64,000 nucleotides of DNA from Bursaphelenchus xylophilus. Lineage: Eukaryota; Nematoda; Chromadorea; Rhabditida; Aphelenchoididae. Under the pieces are notes generated by a model. That model had not been told where the DNA came from, ran no database searches, and was given only the letters and a program-made list of their open reading frames with translations. Made by a program: the position numbers and the translations under genes. The DNA lies in NCBI GenBank assembly GCA_904066235.2, contig CAJFCV020000003.1:4402001-4466000 (forward strand), in the 5' to 3' direction. This document shows, in pieces, positions 24,501 through 36,200 of this stretch (positions are counted from its first letter, which is position 1; each line of letters opens with the position of its first letter).

Positions 24501-27500
24501 ATTAGCATGCCAATTGTATTATTTCTTGAAACGATAGGCAGACAAGACATCCGAAATTCAGCACATAGTACTTTGCATCTAAAAACCTCAACTGAAATCT
24601 CAAAAGACGATCTACGGCATTAAACTAGGGATAATATCCCGTACCTCGTAAACACCAAAAGAAATCCCGCTCACAAAGAAACAACCTTCCATTAACATCG
24701 AGTTCGACCTCCACGTACCTAAACAGAAACACAAACCATGAAAAACAAACCTTTCTCCATTTTGCTCACTCCCCTTACTAATTTGAATTAAAAAAATCGT
24801 AGCTTTTGAAAGAAACAAAATTACAACGGCAATTACCGGCGTTTCTAACTTATTTACAACGAAACACCCGATCAGTCCATGAATTTCGTAAAAATAAGAA
24901 AAATGCAGCGCTAATTTTCCAAGTGGGCGAAATGCCACGCAATATATTGACTGCAACAAAATGTCACTTCCGGAAAATGGGGTGATTCGCGGCGAACATC
25001 AGATATAAATTTTTTTCTAAATTTACGAGCGTGATCAGGGAAAGTTTAAATTTAAAGTTTCACACCATTTGAATCGAACACATGATTTTGATTCTGACAT
25101 AAGATAAAAACGTTTCCTAAAGTAACAGGGTAAAAACGAATCAACATTTTTACTATTTATATAACCGAATTGTCTCAAATATTGCATTCTGTCCTCATAT
25201 GCAATATTCCATTTTATTTCTTTCCTTTTTGCCTTTCTATTCCGTTTCATGAGTCATAGAACCTAAGATAGGCCGCACTACAACTTTCTTTTGTCACTCG
25301 TTTACTGGTGATCGTGAGCTGTACTTTTTGAATTTAAAAATAGAGCTCCTTAGCGTCGGTTTAATCACAGATTCGTGCAATTCCGCATTGGCCGTCACGT
25401 ATCAAAAAATATCTGATGTGCAGTACCATCTTTATAGGGATCCCACAAAAATGGTATGAAAGGCTCTGCGGTGACGGGATCGGGTTAATTAAAGAAAGGG
25501 TCATTGCAAATGTTGGTTTAACAACCGGAAGTTGTAATGGTGAGTAATGTAAGACAATGCGGCATGGGAATTTCTCGTGGCAGTCATTTATGTACTACTC
25601 TAAAGGACTGCACTTTATGTTTTTGTGAAATTTTCTGCGGTGTTTTCCACTTTTTAACCGCATGGTATTAGTGTTAAAAGTGGAAAAAAACAAAACGTGT
25701 CTGGTCTTATGTTATCAATAAGGCACGTTTCACAAGTAAACAAAAGTCAAAACCACGATCAAGCGGTTCGTACGGTACACTCCAATCCAAAGATCATAAA
25801 TGTCGTCAGAAACTGCTTATTTTTTTCAACAAATTTTTCTGATCTTCATCAAAAAAACGTGGAATAGTGCTTATATAATGACATATAAGCTTGGAGAATA
25901 ACATTACTATGCCTAAGAATGGCCTTTGAGTCCAATTGTAATGATTGTAGAGAGACACATACGCCATGCTTGATTTTTACCCACATTTTGCTTGTTGTTT
26001 TGAACACTCAAACGGATCTGCACGGTGCAGAATAAAAGTGCGTTGATTTTTCGAAGTGCTTGGTAAGAAACAAACAATCCTGACGAAAACATTGGGAAAG
26101 TGAAGGTTTTCTTGCCATCGGCACGTCTTGTTATTCAAACAAAATACGTACTCTTGCAAGGGCTCAAATAGCTATGTAACTCATAAATATTATCGCTAAC
26201 ACTGTGGACCTGATTGTAGCAGAGTCTGATCATTAAAAACATTGGATGGTTTCACTGTAAATTCGAAAACATGGATCGTTCATATCATCGGAATTCAACC
26301 GAGGTTTACAACCACTTTAGTAACGACGAGCCGCTTTTGCAAACAAATTGAAAACGCCGAAAGTATGTAGAGTCACTATTTTTGGGCTTTACTATCCTGA
26401 AACGAAGCTAACGTGATAGAAATGTGATCAATTACGGCTGAGAGAAGTCAATATGACTTATGGTCGCATTAAAAACGAAAATAGAGGAAGTAGAAGAAAA
26501 GTTGATTAGTGTAACGCCAAAAACGTTAAGTCTATGGTAAACGGTCACCAGATCGTAAAAAAATTGTAACACTGTCTGGGGAAGAGATCGCAAAAAACCA
26601 ATCCATATACTGCCAAAAAAATCCATATTCTTTGTGGTAGTTGTTGCAAATCTTCTAAAGCAACTCGCAAAAGTTTGTGCGATAAGGCCCCATGATATAT
26701 AATACCAAAAGGTCACTCGAATCGAATGTTTTTGGAGTTTCAATAAAACGAGTCGATCACGCTGACATTACACTCCAAGTCATGCTCACACATTCACTCC
26801 ATTCCGTTTATAAGGACCCTTCCGAATCTATTCAAAGTCACGTGGTCTGAAAAGATGACACGACAAGAAATGGGAAGTAAATGCCTGGAGCGTCTTTATA
26901 TGCACTCTTTGTTACCATCGGCTCTGATTGATAGCCATGGAAGCAGACTGTTTACGGTAATTTAAATTGTTTTTATCTGCATACCGTATGACCAATTGAA
27001 GGGCATCCTCGGGATTCAAATAATATAAGTTCAAGTCCAAAGAAGACTCAAAGGGCTATTGAAAATTGAATTAAAAGTATCCTATCCCTCGAGTGTAGCA
27101 TTTGTTAATTTTCAGTCAAATGAAACAGTCGCTGAAACTGTCAACATCCTTTCTGAAACAATCTCATAGAAGCCAGCAACCATTTTATTGCGCGTTTCGG
27201 ACCCAAACCTTTTGTTTCTTTGTTATAAAGCCACTTTGATTAGAGTCACGAGGCGACGATAAGACTCAGAATTCACTTCAGCTCTTATCAGTGATTTGAA
27301 CACGACATTCGTGAGTAAATAAGAAAAAACCGTCTCGTGGGGGTAATTGGACCCTCAGGGAATGAGTGATAAGAACGAATGTAATGTAAATATATGGTAC
27401 TAGGAAGGGTTCCCCATCCATGAAATAGCGGTTTACGAAATGAAATTAAGAAAAAAACACGTGGCGAATGGTGATAAATCGAAGGGGGAGATGACTAGAG

Positions 27501-29634
27501 GGAGGAGACATAGAAGATCCAGCGAGTTAAAAAATATCCGAAGCTGGGTAATGGCTAATATAAAGCCAAGTGAAACTGCTTTTGCCGCAATCTTGTTGTA
27601 TCTTTCCCAGCGATGATTTGAAATCAGTTAAACATCAAAAACTACTTTTATCGCGTCTTTTTTTAAACCTGACATTAATTACAAACAAACATCAGTATGT
27701 TGCCATGATCGTTGATTTCGTAACGTCGCAACAACACAGTAATCTGGACCGCCGTTTTGCGGCGATCTCTGAATTGGTTTGTTATTTTTGAACTAATCAT
27801 CGAAACGTCGAGAAGAATCGAGCGAGCGCACAGAAATATAAATTAAATCTGATAAAGAAAGTTGAAATGGGAGCATTAAAGCGATTATATTGAACATACA
27901 CACATATAGATCTAAAATCAAATAAAACAAACTGAGCAAATGAAAAATTATTTTTGATTGAAACAAATTTTGTCTTCATCCCGTCTAATCAAGTTATAAA
28001 ACACAAACTGAATCGATTTAGATTACCCTAGATTTATTGAACACGCCATTTACTGGTGCAAGTCACGCAACCGCAACCCCTTCTAACCTCTTCTGAAACA
28101 TATTGTGGAACAAACCTCCGTCAATTACGCCGTCAGCTACACCCCGTTTTGTCTAATGACCTCTCCTTTTTTCATTCACCCTTCAAATTACACATCCTAC
28201 AAAGTCCATTGGATATTACACATAAAAACCGAACGTAACCACTTAAACAGAGCCTCCTGAAAGATCATATTAAGGCTGAGAAACAGATGCGCAGATAAAA
28301 TGGATGTCGGCGCGTCATTGAGAAAGTTCTAATCGGGTCAGATGTCGCATAAAAAGGGTTCCCCTGGCGCTGGTAATTTCTATTTTTAAGTCAAAAGGCT
28401 GAGAAGATTGAAAGCATGGGAAGGTGCAAAAAGTTTGAGACTTTGAACCGACTGAAACATTGGATGATTAACGAGAATTGCCCGTTATAATGGCTTCTAC
28501 GGACAGTATTTCGCACAGCCAATTAGGGCAGGAGGTACGTGACAATTTGAAAATTAGTTTTCCGAGTTCTTGACTCATTCAGTCAACTGATAACAGCGCA
28601 ATAATCGATCATTTTTTTCGTAAACATCTCCATCCTCTCGACGTAAACGACACCACAAACTAAAACCCGTACGTTTCGTAAAAACAAATAACTAAGGCTA
28701 CATATTAATTAAAAAAAGAAACCGTAAAGTTTATGCTCAGCAAAACTTACAATTTTTTACTGTAAATCCGTGCGGTGTGTGTTCATAATTGGAGTCGAAA
28801 TTGTAACCCTTAAAAATGCCATGCAGTTAGTAAACATTAGAATTTAGTAAATGCCATGGAAATGGTAATACAATGAGTACTTAAACCATGCTCGTTTCGG
28901 TCAACTACACCTTGTGTGGCGTCTTTTTTTTGCATTAACTCCGCCTTTAAAATATCTCGAACCTCTTTGCGTTAACCTTGATCATAACTGTTCTCTTGGG
29001 CTTTTGCAACAAGTTGTTTATCACTAACTTTGTGAAATAAACTTCCTTTTTCTGGTGTTTTGCCTCCTGGCTTGGAGCGTAATGTTTGTGGCACAACTGA
29101 TTTATCTTAAGAAAGGAGAAACGGTATGTACAGAATGGATTCTTGGTTGCTGCAGTGCAACCAGAAAACGTAGGCCTTGATGTTTGAGAAAGGGGAGAAA
29201 CCGGTCAATGAAGGGAAAATCTTATGGGGTATTTCGATAAGAAAATTTTATGGGCAGTTGTGAGCACACAACGGCAGGCGAAACGGAACAGTGCAAATGG
29301 AGCTCCGTTTTACATGCATGACCTTTATTCCGAAGCGCTTTAATTCCAATTTCTTAGCTGTCGTCCTACGTGGTCTTTCATTAAATTACACATTGTTATC
29401 TATAACTTATTTTGCGTTCTTATTTACACTCCTTATGAAAAACTGCTTTTGCACTTCGCTTTGTAAATACTTTTTGTAACAAACAAAAGGGTATTCGATA
29501 AGGCCCTGCGACCTACGGTAGAATCGGGCAATTAAACTCTACCAGTATCTATCTTATTCCCTTTTGCTATCGATCTTTGTTTCAAAATTACCGTTTCTTA
29601 TCGTGTCATCAAATTAATGTTACTTGGATGCAAC
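21525..29634. other. 8 kb without a supported gene
   Basis: Frames of up to 156 codons exist (for example 23310-23780 minus), but none shows family motifs, codon bias or phase-compatible splice junctions to neighbours. Base composition is AT-rich throughout. I found no tRNA, rRNA or clear tandem repeat. The first few hundred bases should hold the promoter of the lipase gene. The rest may contain regulatory DNA or unrecognised non-coding RNA. Confidence 0.4.
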
Positions 29635-29638
29635 AAAA

Positions 29639-29644
29639 TTTATT
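29639..29644 (-). terminator. Poly(A) signal of the collagen gene
   Basis: TTTATT on the plus strand (AATAAA on the minus strand) lies about 80 bases beyond the collagen stop codon. Confidence 0.5.
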
Positions 29645-29721
29645 CAAATTTAGATAATCCGAGGCCAAGAATGACCCAGACTAACCTTCCATCTGTTATA
29701 CTCAATTTATCAGTAAGAGAT

Positions 29722-30798
29722 TTAGATGCGTCTGCGTCTGTAGGCTCCGGATCCGGCGTTGCTTCCGGCTCCATGTCCTCCGCCGACTCCACCGCTGGGT
29801 CCCTTTCCTCCATCTCTGGGTGGGCATGGGCAGTATTCGGCATCCTTTCCTGGGGCTCCAGCTGGTCCTTCTGGTCCCTCTTCTCCGTCTTGACCGGCGG
29901 GTCCTTGGAATCCGGGTGGTCCGGGTTGTCCCTTTGGTCCGGCTTCTCCTGGTGGGGCATCCTTTCCTTTGTCTCCTTGAGGTCCCTCTGGTCCTTGTTC
30001 TCCTGGGGGTCCACGTTGTCCCTTGCGGCCAATTGGGCGCTCGGCGTCGGTTCCCTTCTCTCCGGCTGGACCGGCCTTTCCGTCTTCTCCGGGGGCTCCT
30101 TGTGGTCCCTGGTCTCCGGGGGTTCCTGGGTATCCGTCACGTCCTGGGAATCCTGGGTTTCCTTTAGGTCCGCGCATTCCACGGGGTCCTGGGCGTCCAG
30201 CGTCTCCGGGAGCTCCGGGTGGTCCAGCTGGGCAGTTGAAGCATCCCTGTGGTGGTTGGTCGTTGACATCCTCGGCATCAAGACCGGGAATACCGTCTTT
30301 ACCTGGAATACCGGGCAATCCGTTGGGTCCGGCCTCTCCGGGTGGTCCAGCTGGTCCTTCTGGGCACTTGTTCTCGGCTTGGCATTGGCAGTTGGGGTTG
30401 CCTCCTGGTCCGGCTCCTCCTGGGCCTCCGGGGCATGGTGGGGCTCCTGGGCCTCCGGCTGGTCCACATGGGGGCTGAGCTCCACCTGGTCCGCGTGGGC
30501 CAGGTCCGCTTGGGCCGGATGGGCCACCGGGTCCTGAGGGCCAGGTGGGCTGGTTTCCAGAAGCTCCGTATCCACCATAGGCCTGACGGCGACGACGGTT
30601 GGATGGCGATCCAGCTCCCATCTTCAACATATCGGACCAGAGGTCATCAGCCTGAACCTTGAATTGGTCCATCTGAAGGTCGAGTTCGGCCCATGTGTTA
30701 TTGAGGTCGTTGTAGATGTGGCCAAAGCCAACGATGAGGAGAAGAACGGTGATACCCGAGGTTAACACGCCCACTTGGGCGGCGTAGTAACCCGACAT
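29722..30798 (-). CDS. Cuticle collagen
   Basis: A single exon from ATG 30798 encodes 358 residues. The N terminus [20 protein letters not shown] is a hydrophobic segment acting as signal anchor, as in nematode cuticle collagens. A conserved helical region then leads to NRRRR at about residue 68-72, a furin/BLI-4-type processing site. Interrupted Gly-X-Y repeats follow, with cysteine clusters at their borders ([37 protein letters not shown]) and a short RRRRI end. Such collagens are secreted by the hypodermis, trimerise and are crosslinked into the cuticle. The frame is open upstream to 30939, but the sequence TGTCGCAG just before ATG looks like a splice or trans-splice acceptor and homology starts at MSGYY, so I chose 30798. 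The orthologue is not assigned. Confidence 0.95.
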   Translation of the reverse strand: MSGYYAAQVGVLTSGITVLLLIVGFGHIYNDLNNTWAELDLQMDQFKVQADDLWSDMLKMGAGSPSNRRRRQAYGGYGASGNQPTWPSGPGGPSGPSGPGPRGPGGAQPPCGPAGGPGAPPCPGGPGGAGPGGNPNCQCQAENKCPEGPAGPPGEAGPNGLPGIPGKDGIPGLDAEDVNDQPPQGCFNCPAGPPGAPGDAGRPGPRGMRGPKGNPGFPGRDGYPGTPGDQGPQGAPGEDGKAGPAGEKGTDAERPIGRKGQRGPPGEQGPEGPQGDKGKDAPPGEAGPKGQPGPPGFQGPAGQDGEEGPEGPAGAPGKDAEYCPCPPRDGGKGPSGGVGGGHGAGSNAGSGAYRRRRI

Positions 30799-31884
30799 AT
30801 CTGCGACAGTCGGCTGTGGCTGAAACAGGCTTTGCGCAGGCTTATATACCGAGATCTTTATCAGTAAGCTGTTAAGACAAGTTTTTAGGGAATTGGGGCG
30901 GAGACGTGGAGAAACGAAGTAAGCCGAAGCGTGAAGCAATATCCGTTAGGAAGCTGTCACATGCCCCCTAATCCCTCAACGTGCGCTCTCTGCCTGTCTG
31001 TGATAACGAGCAGACGGTGTGTCGCATTCTGGGGATGTGATCGACCGATCTTCACATGCTTTCAATTTCTCTTACTATTGTTCGCAATTCCTCCAGAATC
31101 TTGATATCTCTGAATAGCGATTTCCTGCGCAGTCGCCCTATCTACCCTCCATCAAATTGTTATCTCTCACTTCCGCTCATGTCGCAACGAACTTTTAGAA
31201 AAATCAAGATAAATCCATGATTGATCGCGCCTTTTCCAGGGCGAAGAAAGACCGGTTTTGGTGTCCGTGGATATGTTTCGAAAAGTAAAGAAAACTCCTT
31301 ACGGCTGCGAAAATTGATCAAGAAATCATTTACAATTGGCGAATTTAATTAGTAATTTGAACACTTCATGGAGTTTTGGTTTTTTGATGCCATTCTGATG
31401 GCGAAGACATTCCAAAAATGACGCCGATCACATGTGTAATGACAAGGCAACATATACCTATACTATATATGCCGAAGGTTTCTGACAGCAGTACATTACA
31501 AGGTTTTGAAGCCTGTTGATAACTCGAAAAATCGAATGTCGTGTAATGACATAATCTTGGCCAAAATGCCAATCTTCCTTCCTGTGGTTTGGATTGAAAA
31601 GAGCTTTTTTACAAGATGTCCTCTCTTATTTTGAAAATTAAAAAAAAAGTTTTAAACACGCAATATTGTGATTGCCCATCTCATCGCAGTTCGATTCCAA
31701 TTGAATTGGACTTCAAAACTTCAAAATTTTGGTCAATTTCTTCAAATGTTTTCATCATCCGGCTGTGTTTTTACCGATACCGGTCGAAACAAAACTACTG
31801 ACTCTAACTGACTTGGCCACTTGCTGACTGTAATCTCCGACTCCGTCGTATCTTCACCGTTTCATTGACGTCAAGAGCGTCCAG
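30799..31884. other. Intergenic between divergent collagen and FLYWCH-like genes
   Basis: Contains the upstream regions of both genes. No frame with coding character was found. The base CCAG directly before ATG 31885 could be an acceptor for an upstream exon or a spliced leader. Confidence 0.4.
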
Positions 31885-33055
31885 ATGAAGTCAGCGGACG
31901 AGTTGAATGGCCGTTTTCTGGTGGTTAATGGAATCAAGTATCTCATGTTTATTCTTGATTCCTTCGTCTTCCGCTACCAGAAGATGTTGAAAGAGCCTGA
32001 GATGTTCTGCAGATTCTCCCTCCAATACCATTGCAATACTCCTCGCTGCAAGGCAAGTATAGTTGTTCATCAGTACGAGAGTGACGAACCGGGGCCCAGA
32101 CACAAGTTCTACGTGGACGAAGGCCAGGTGAGTCCTGTGTGGTTAAATTATGTAACAATTGAGATACATATCTTTGTATTACACGTAATGTGGGATTCTA
32201 GTTTAGTTGAATCTATCGCACAACCACAAGCCCAGGAAGAATTATGCCAAGGACAAGGTCGTCGAGGCAATGTGGAGTCACGGAGTCGAATTGAGTTTCA
32301 ACGAGGTAAGCGGATATAGTCAGGAACATCGTATTGGTTTAAAAATTGCAGGAGTTTACGTCCACTATTTTTTATTTGATGAGTATTTTCAGTTGACCGC
32401 AAGGCAGGTGTTCAGAACCATCGGATTTCCAGTAGGTATTCCCGAGGAGCTAAATGAACGTTCCGCTGTCAGCATCAGGCAAAATCCCGGTGGTTTCCGT
32501 TACTCTTCTTATCGCGACCTGGACCTGGGAAATCTTTCCTTGGAGATTGCAAGAGACGATTCTGGAGATCTTCCTCCTCCCAATGTCCCCATCGAACCCA
32601 CTGCTCTGATTGTTCGGAACGCAAGCCGAAGATCTTCTAGAAGCAACTCCAGAAGAAGATCGTCGACAGGAAATTCTGGCCGTTCCAGGTCCTCTAGGGA
32701 AAGTTCCAGATCCAGTGGGATCATCGACAACTCCAGAAGACCCGAGAACGGGGAGTTGTCTGGATATCTTGGCGAATCCGAAGGAAGCGAAACCGATTAT
32801 GACTACAGAGATCTCCACGGCCTCGAATACACCTTCTCGTCCATGGGAACCGAGTCCGGATATGAGACTTCTTTTTCCGACACTGAGGATCTTCTTGAAG
32901 ATCGCAGCTTCGAGTATTTCTTTAACATGCTCGATCAGGAGGATACGATCGATGAGGAGGAGGAAGAGGAGGAAAGTGGCGAATTCACACTCAGCTCCGA
33001 TGACACCGAATCTGGATATGGCTCCAGTGAGAGTATTATGGATCTCTTTCAATGA
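31885..33055 (+). CDS. FLYWCH-like zinc-finger protein with RS and acidic tail
   Basis: Exons 31885-32127, 32207-32305 and 32393-33055 give 334 residues (phase 0 throughout; the second intron is also open in frame, so it could be retained). Residues about 10-90 hold a C2H2-type arrangement, FCRF...CNTPRCKAS...LSHNHKPR, with hydrophobic and aromatic residues upstream, resembling FLYWCH or MULE-type zinc fingers. FLYWCH proteins in nematodes repress transcription of embryonic miRNA genes; the family is related to transposase DNA-binding domains. A conserved-looking block, LTARQVFRTIGFP, follows. The C-terminal half is Ser/Arg-rich (about 190-230) and then Glu/Ser-rich, ending SIMDLFQ. Probably nuclear. 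The domain call is by eye. Confidence 0.72.
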
Positions 33056-33078
33056 CGGTGAAGTACGTTTGTGCGTGG

Positions 33079-33084
33079 AATAAA
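33079..33084 (+). terminator. Poly(A) signal of the FLYWCH-like gene
   Basis: AATAAA occurs 24 bases after the stop codon. The convergent minus-strand gene has its own AATAAA (TTTATT on plus) at 33143-33148, so the two 3' ends nearly meet. Confidence 0.55.
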
Positions 33085-33273
33085 CTGATTTGGCCTTATT
33101 TGGGAGATTGTTTTAGATATTGAGATAGAAATTAGTAAATATTTTATTCATGTTATGTAGGACATACGAGAATATGTTCCATCAGACTTGGGTGACCGGT
33201 TTTGTAAACAAAAATCAAAATTTAATCTATTGCATCTGTTAAATATGGAGAAAGGGAACGAGCCCGATCCTCA

Positions 33274-36200
33274 TTAGAATCTGACGCCCCTTCGTTCTTT
33301 GGCGTTTCGATCGAATTGTCTTATTCCATCGCTAAAATCTTCATCACTTGGGGTAGGAGATCTACCTGGAGCTGAACGTCGCGCCTCATCAAAGGTCTTT
33401 AGAGGGACGTTGGTGGCTGGATGGTTGTAATCAATATCCCTCAGGCCATCCGACATGGACGGGACATTCCCCGATTCTGGTTGAACGATCGGTGGAGGAA
33501 TCACGGAAGTGGCTCCGGTTGGAAGACGATCGTCATAGGGGCTCGAACTGTAAAAGTCATGTAATACTTTACAAGATAAGAAGTTGAAAACTGGTTTTCG
33601 AGATAACTTACTGTCCCGGAAGATCAAGTTTGGAGCCAGCCAAATTTTCGTGTGTGATTTGATTTGAAGGCGAATCCGTTCGTATTTCTAAAAAGTTTGA
33701 TATTGGTAAGGACGATATCAATCTCTATATCATAAACGCAAGTCCTCACCTTCAATCATCCCCAAGGACATTGATCGGTTCGTATAAGGATCATCAGGTC
33801 CTAACAACATCATCGGACTTGTCGGATAATATGGCTTTGGTGGGACAATGTAACCAGGGGCTATTGTTTCACTAACCGCAATGTCATAAAGAATTGTTGG
33901 AGGACCTCCTGAAATCATAGATTGAAAAGGGCGCATTTAGATGTGAAAAATTTGAATGTGAGTAATGTCGACTTACGACCAATTTGAACAATCTCGAGTT
34001 GCTCCACCACTAAACCAAAAAAAAGTTAGAAAAGTGGCTGGGGTCTCCAGAAAATGACCTGACATGAAGATGAAGCTTCATTTACAGGTGTTTTCTGGAG
34101 GCCCCAGGGCAAAAAAATCACACAGTGAGATGATGTTATAATGACACAAAATTGAAGTTAAATTTTGATTAAAACAAAGATTTTTTAAGAATGCAACGAA
34201 AAAAAGGCTAAAACAATGTCATTAAACCATTATCTCACTGTGTATAGAAGTAATTTGAAAAAGCTTGCCTGTAGTGACTGTCGGTCTCGGCTTGTCGATA
34301 AAGACAGTTCGAGGAGGTTGGTCAATGTAAACAATATTTGTGTGATCCCTGAAGATCATTTGATTACGTTGTAAATATCTCCGCTTTCTCCTACCTTCTG
34401 AGTCCACTGAATCCACAAAAGAAGAACAAAATTCCAAAGAATAAAATCAGTACTGCCACCGCCAACAAGACGATCAACAACCATACCCACCAGGCCACAC
34501 ACCATCGGCCAACTCGGCTATAAGCTCGGCCATAACATTCCCCACGACCGTCATTGCCGTTTGGATCAAAGTAAAGCAAAAAGGTGTCGTTATAAAGAGG
34601 ATCCATCATAGAGTCATTTCCGTAAGGGTAATTGTAGTCATTGGCCATATTAAGGATGTCTTCGGCCGTCGGGCTTGCATTGCTGACTGAGCGAGTTGTT
34701 CCGCGAGTACGCAGAGTTGAGAGTCCGGTGACTTGAGAAGACGAAGCATTGTGGAAGCTGTTTGTATTGAAAGTTGTAGTGGCCGTGCTGTTAAGGGGAT
34801 CTAAAGGCAATTTTAGAGAAAATCTCGGATGATTCAAACTGTTAGGAAGATGTGTTTCACCTACCTTGACTAATTGCATTTGACCCAAACGGATTTTTAC
34901 TATTTCCTCCTGGCTTCCCAGTCGGCGGAATTGTTTCTTCCTTATCAAATGTTCCCTCTCCATTGTCTTGGTCATAATCCGCTAAGATAAGAGGATTCGA
35001 ACTGTTTCCTCGACCATTATTAACTCCTCCATTCCCATTACTATTGTTGTTAGATGCTGAGTTATTTGAGTTGGAATTTGGAGATGATCCTGCGGCGTTG
35101 GAACTGTTGGACGAGTTGCTATTACTGTTCGTGAGAGTCGATGAGCTGTTCGTAGGATTTGAGTTTCCTTGAGAACTCGAACTCAGACTGTTGTTATTCG
35201 TTGACGAGCTGTTATTATTATTTGTCGAGCTACCGTTCGCATTGGTTGACACTGTTGGTGAGGTGCCATTGCTATTCGTAGAAGTTGAATTCTGTTTGTT
35301 GGATGAGGAATTAGACGAATTTGATTTGCTTGTAGTCTTTGTTAACCCGGATGAATTTGAATTTGCATTGTTGAGAGACAGCGGATTACTCGAAGTTTTA
35401 CTGGAACTAGCAGATTTTGTGGAAACAGTTGTTTTTGAAGAGATGGAAGAAGTTGAAGAACAAGATCTCATTACTCCACAGCGACTGTCACTTTCTAGTG
35501 CTAAAATTCGACGTCATAAAGTTTAGTAAATCTTAGTTTTGATTGAAAAATACGAAAGCCATCTTACGGATTTCACAGAGGACATCAGCGGTCATTGTGC
35601 ACGTTCCATAATGCAACTTGTAATCGCTGTTCTCAATGAAAAGACAAGTCGCGTTGTCCGTTGAGTTCTGTAAAAGACGTTGTGGATTTAAAAGACCGCA
35701 TTCAAAATGGCACGTATCTTACTTACCCCATTAATGGTCTGATCGATGACTGAATTGTCCATCAAATCTTTGTATGAATTGTTGGGACACATGTAAGCGA
35801 TAAGGCTGTATTCAGCGTTCCCAACAATATGCCCCACCATAATTGGACGCTTATAATTCTGTAAGCAGAACAATAGAATAAAAAAAAGAAAGCCATAGTA
35901 GACAAAACAGACACAAAAGTAATAAACAGTAGAAAAGAATGAAGAAACGAGTAAAAGGTTAAAAAAATAACAGGACATAATCTTGTTAGTACGACGTTCA
36001 CAGCTCTGTCATCTATGCGTCACATTTATTGTACCGATTTGACATAGTTCTTCAGTGTTGTCAGCATTCTCTCGTCCATAATGTGGGCCACAAATCCATT
36101 CTTATCCGCACATTTCTGATCCGCATTCCTCCAATTCCCTCCACTATGATCGGCAATCTCGAAACAAGTCTTGTCCCCGTCCACCTCGGTCGTTACTCCA

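Noticed and set aside
29617..30537. 306-codon Ser/Trp-rich frame on the plus strand
   Set aside because: It is the antisense shadow of the collagen; Gly-Pro codons read backwards give Ser/Trp/Gly-rich frames without stops.
32450..33052. 200-codon minus-strand frame
   Set aside because: Antisense of the FLYWCH-like gene exon 3; no motif and no splice support.
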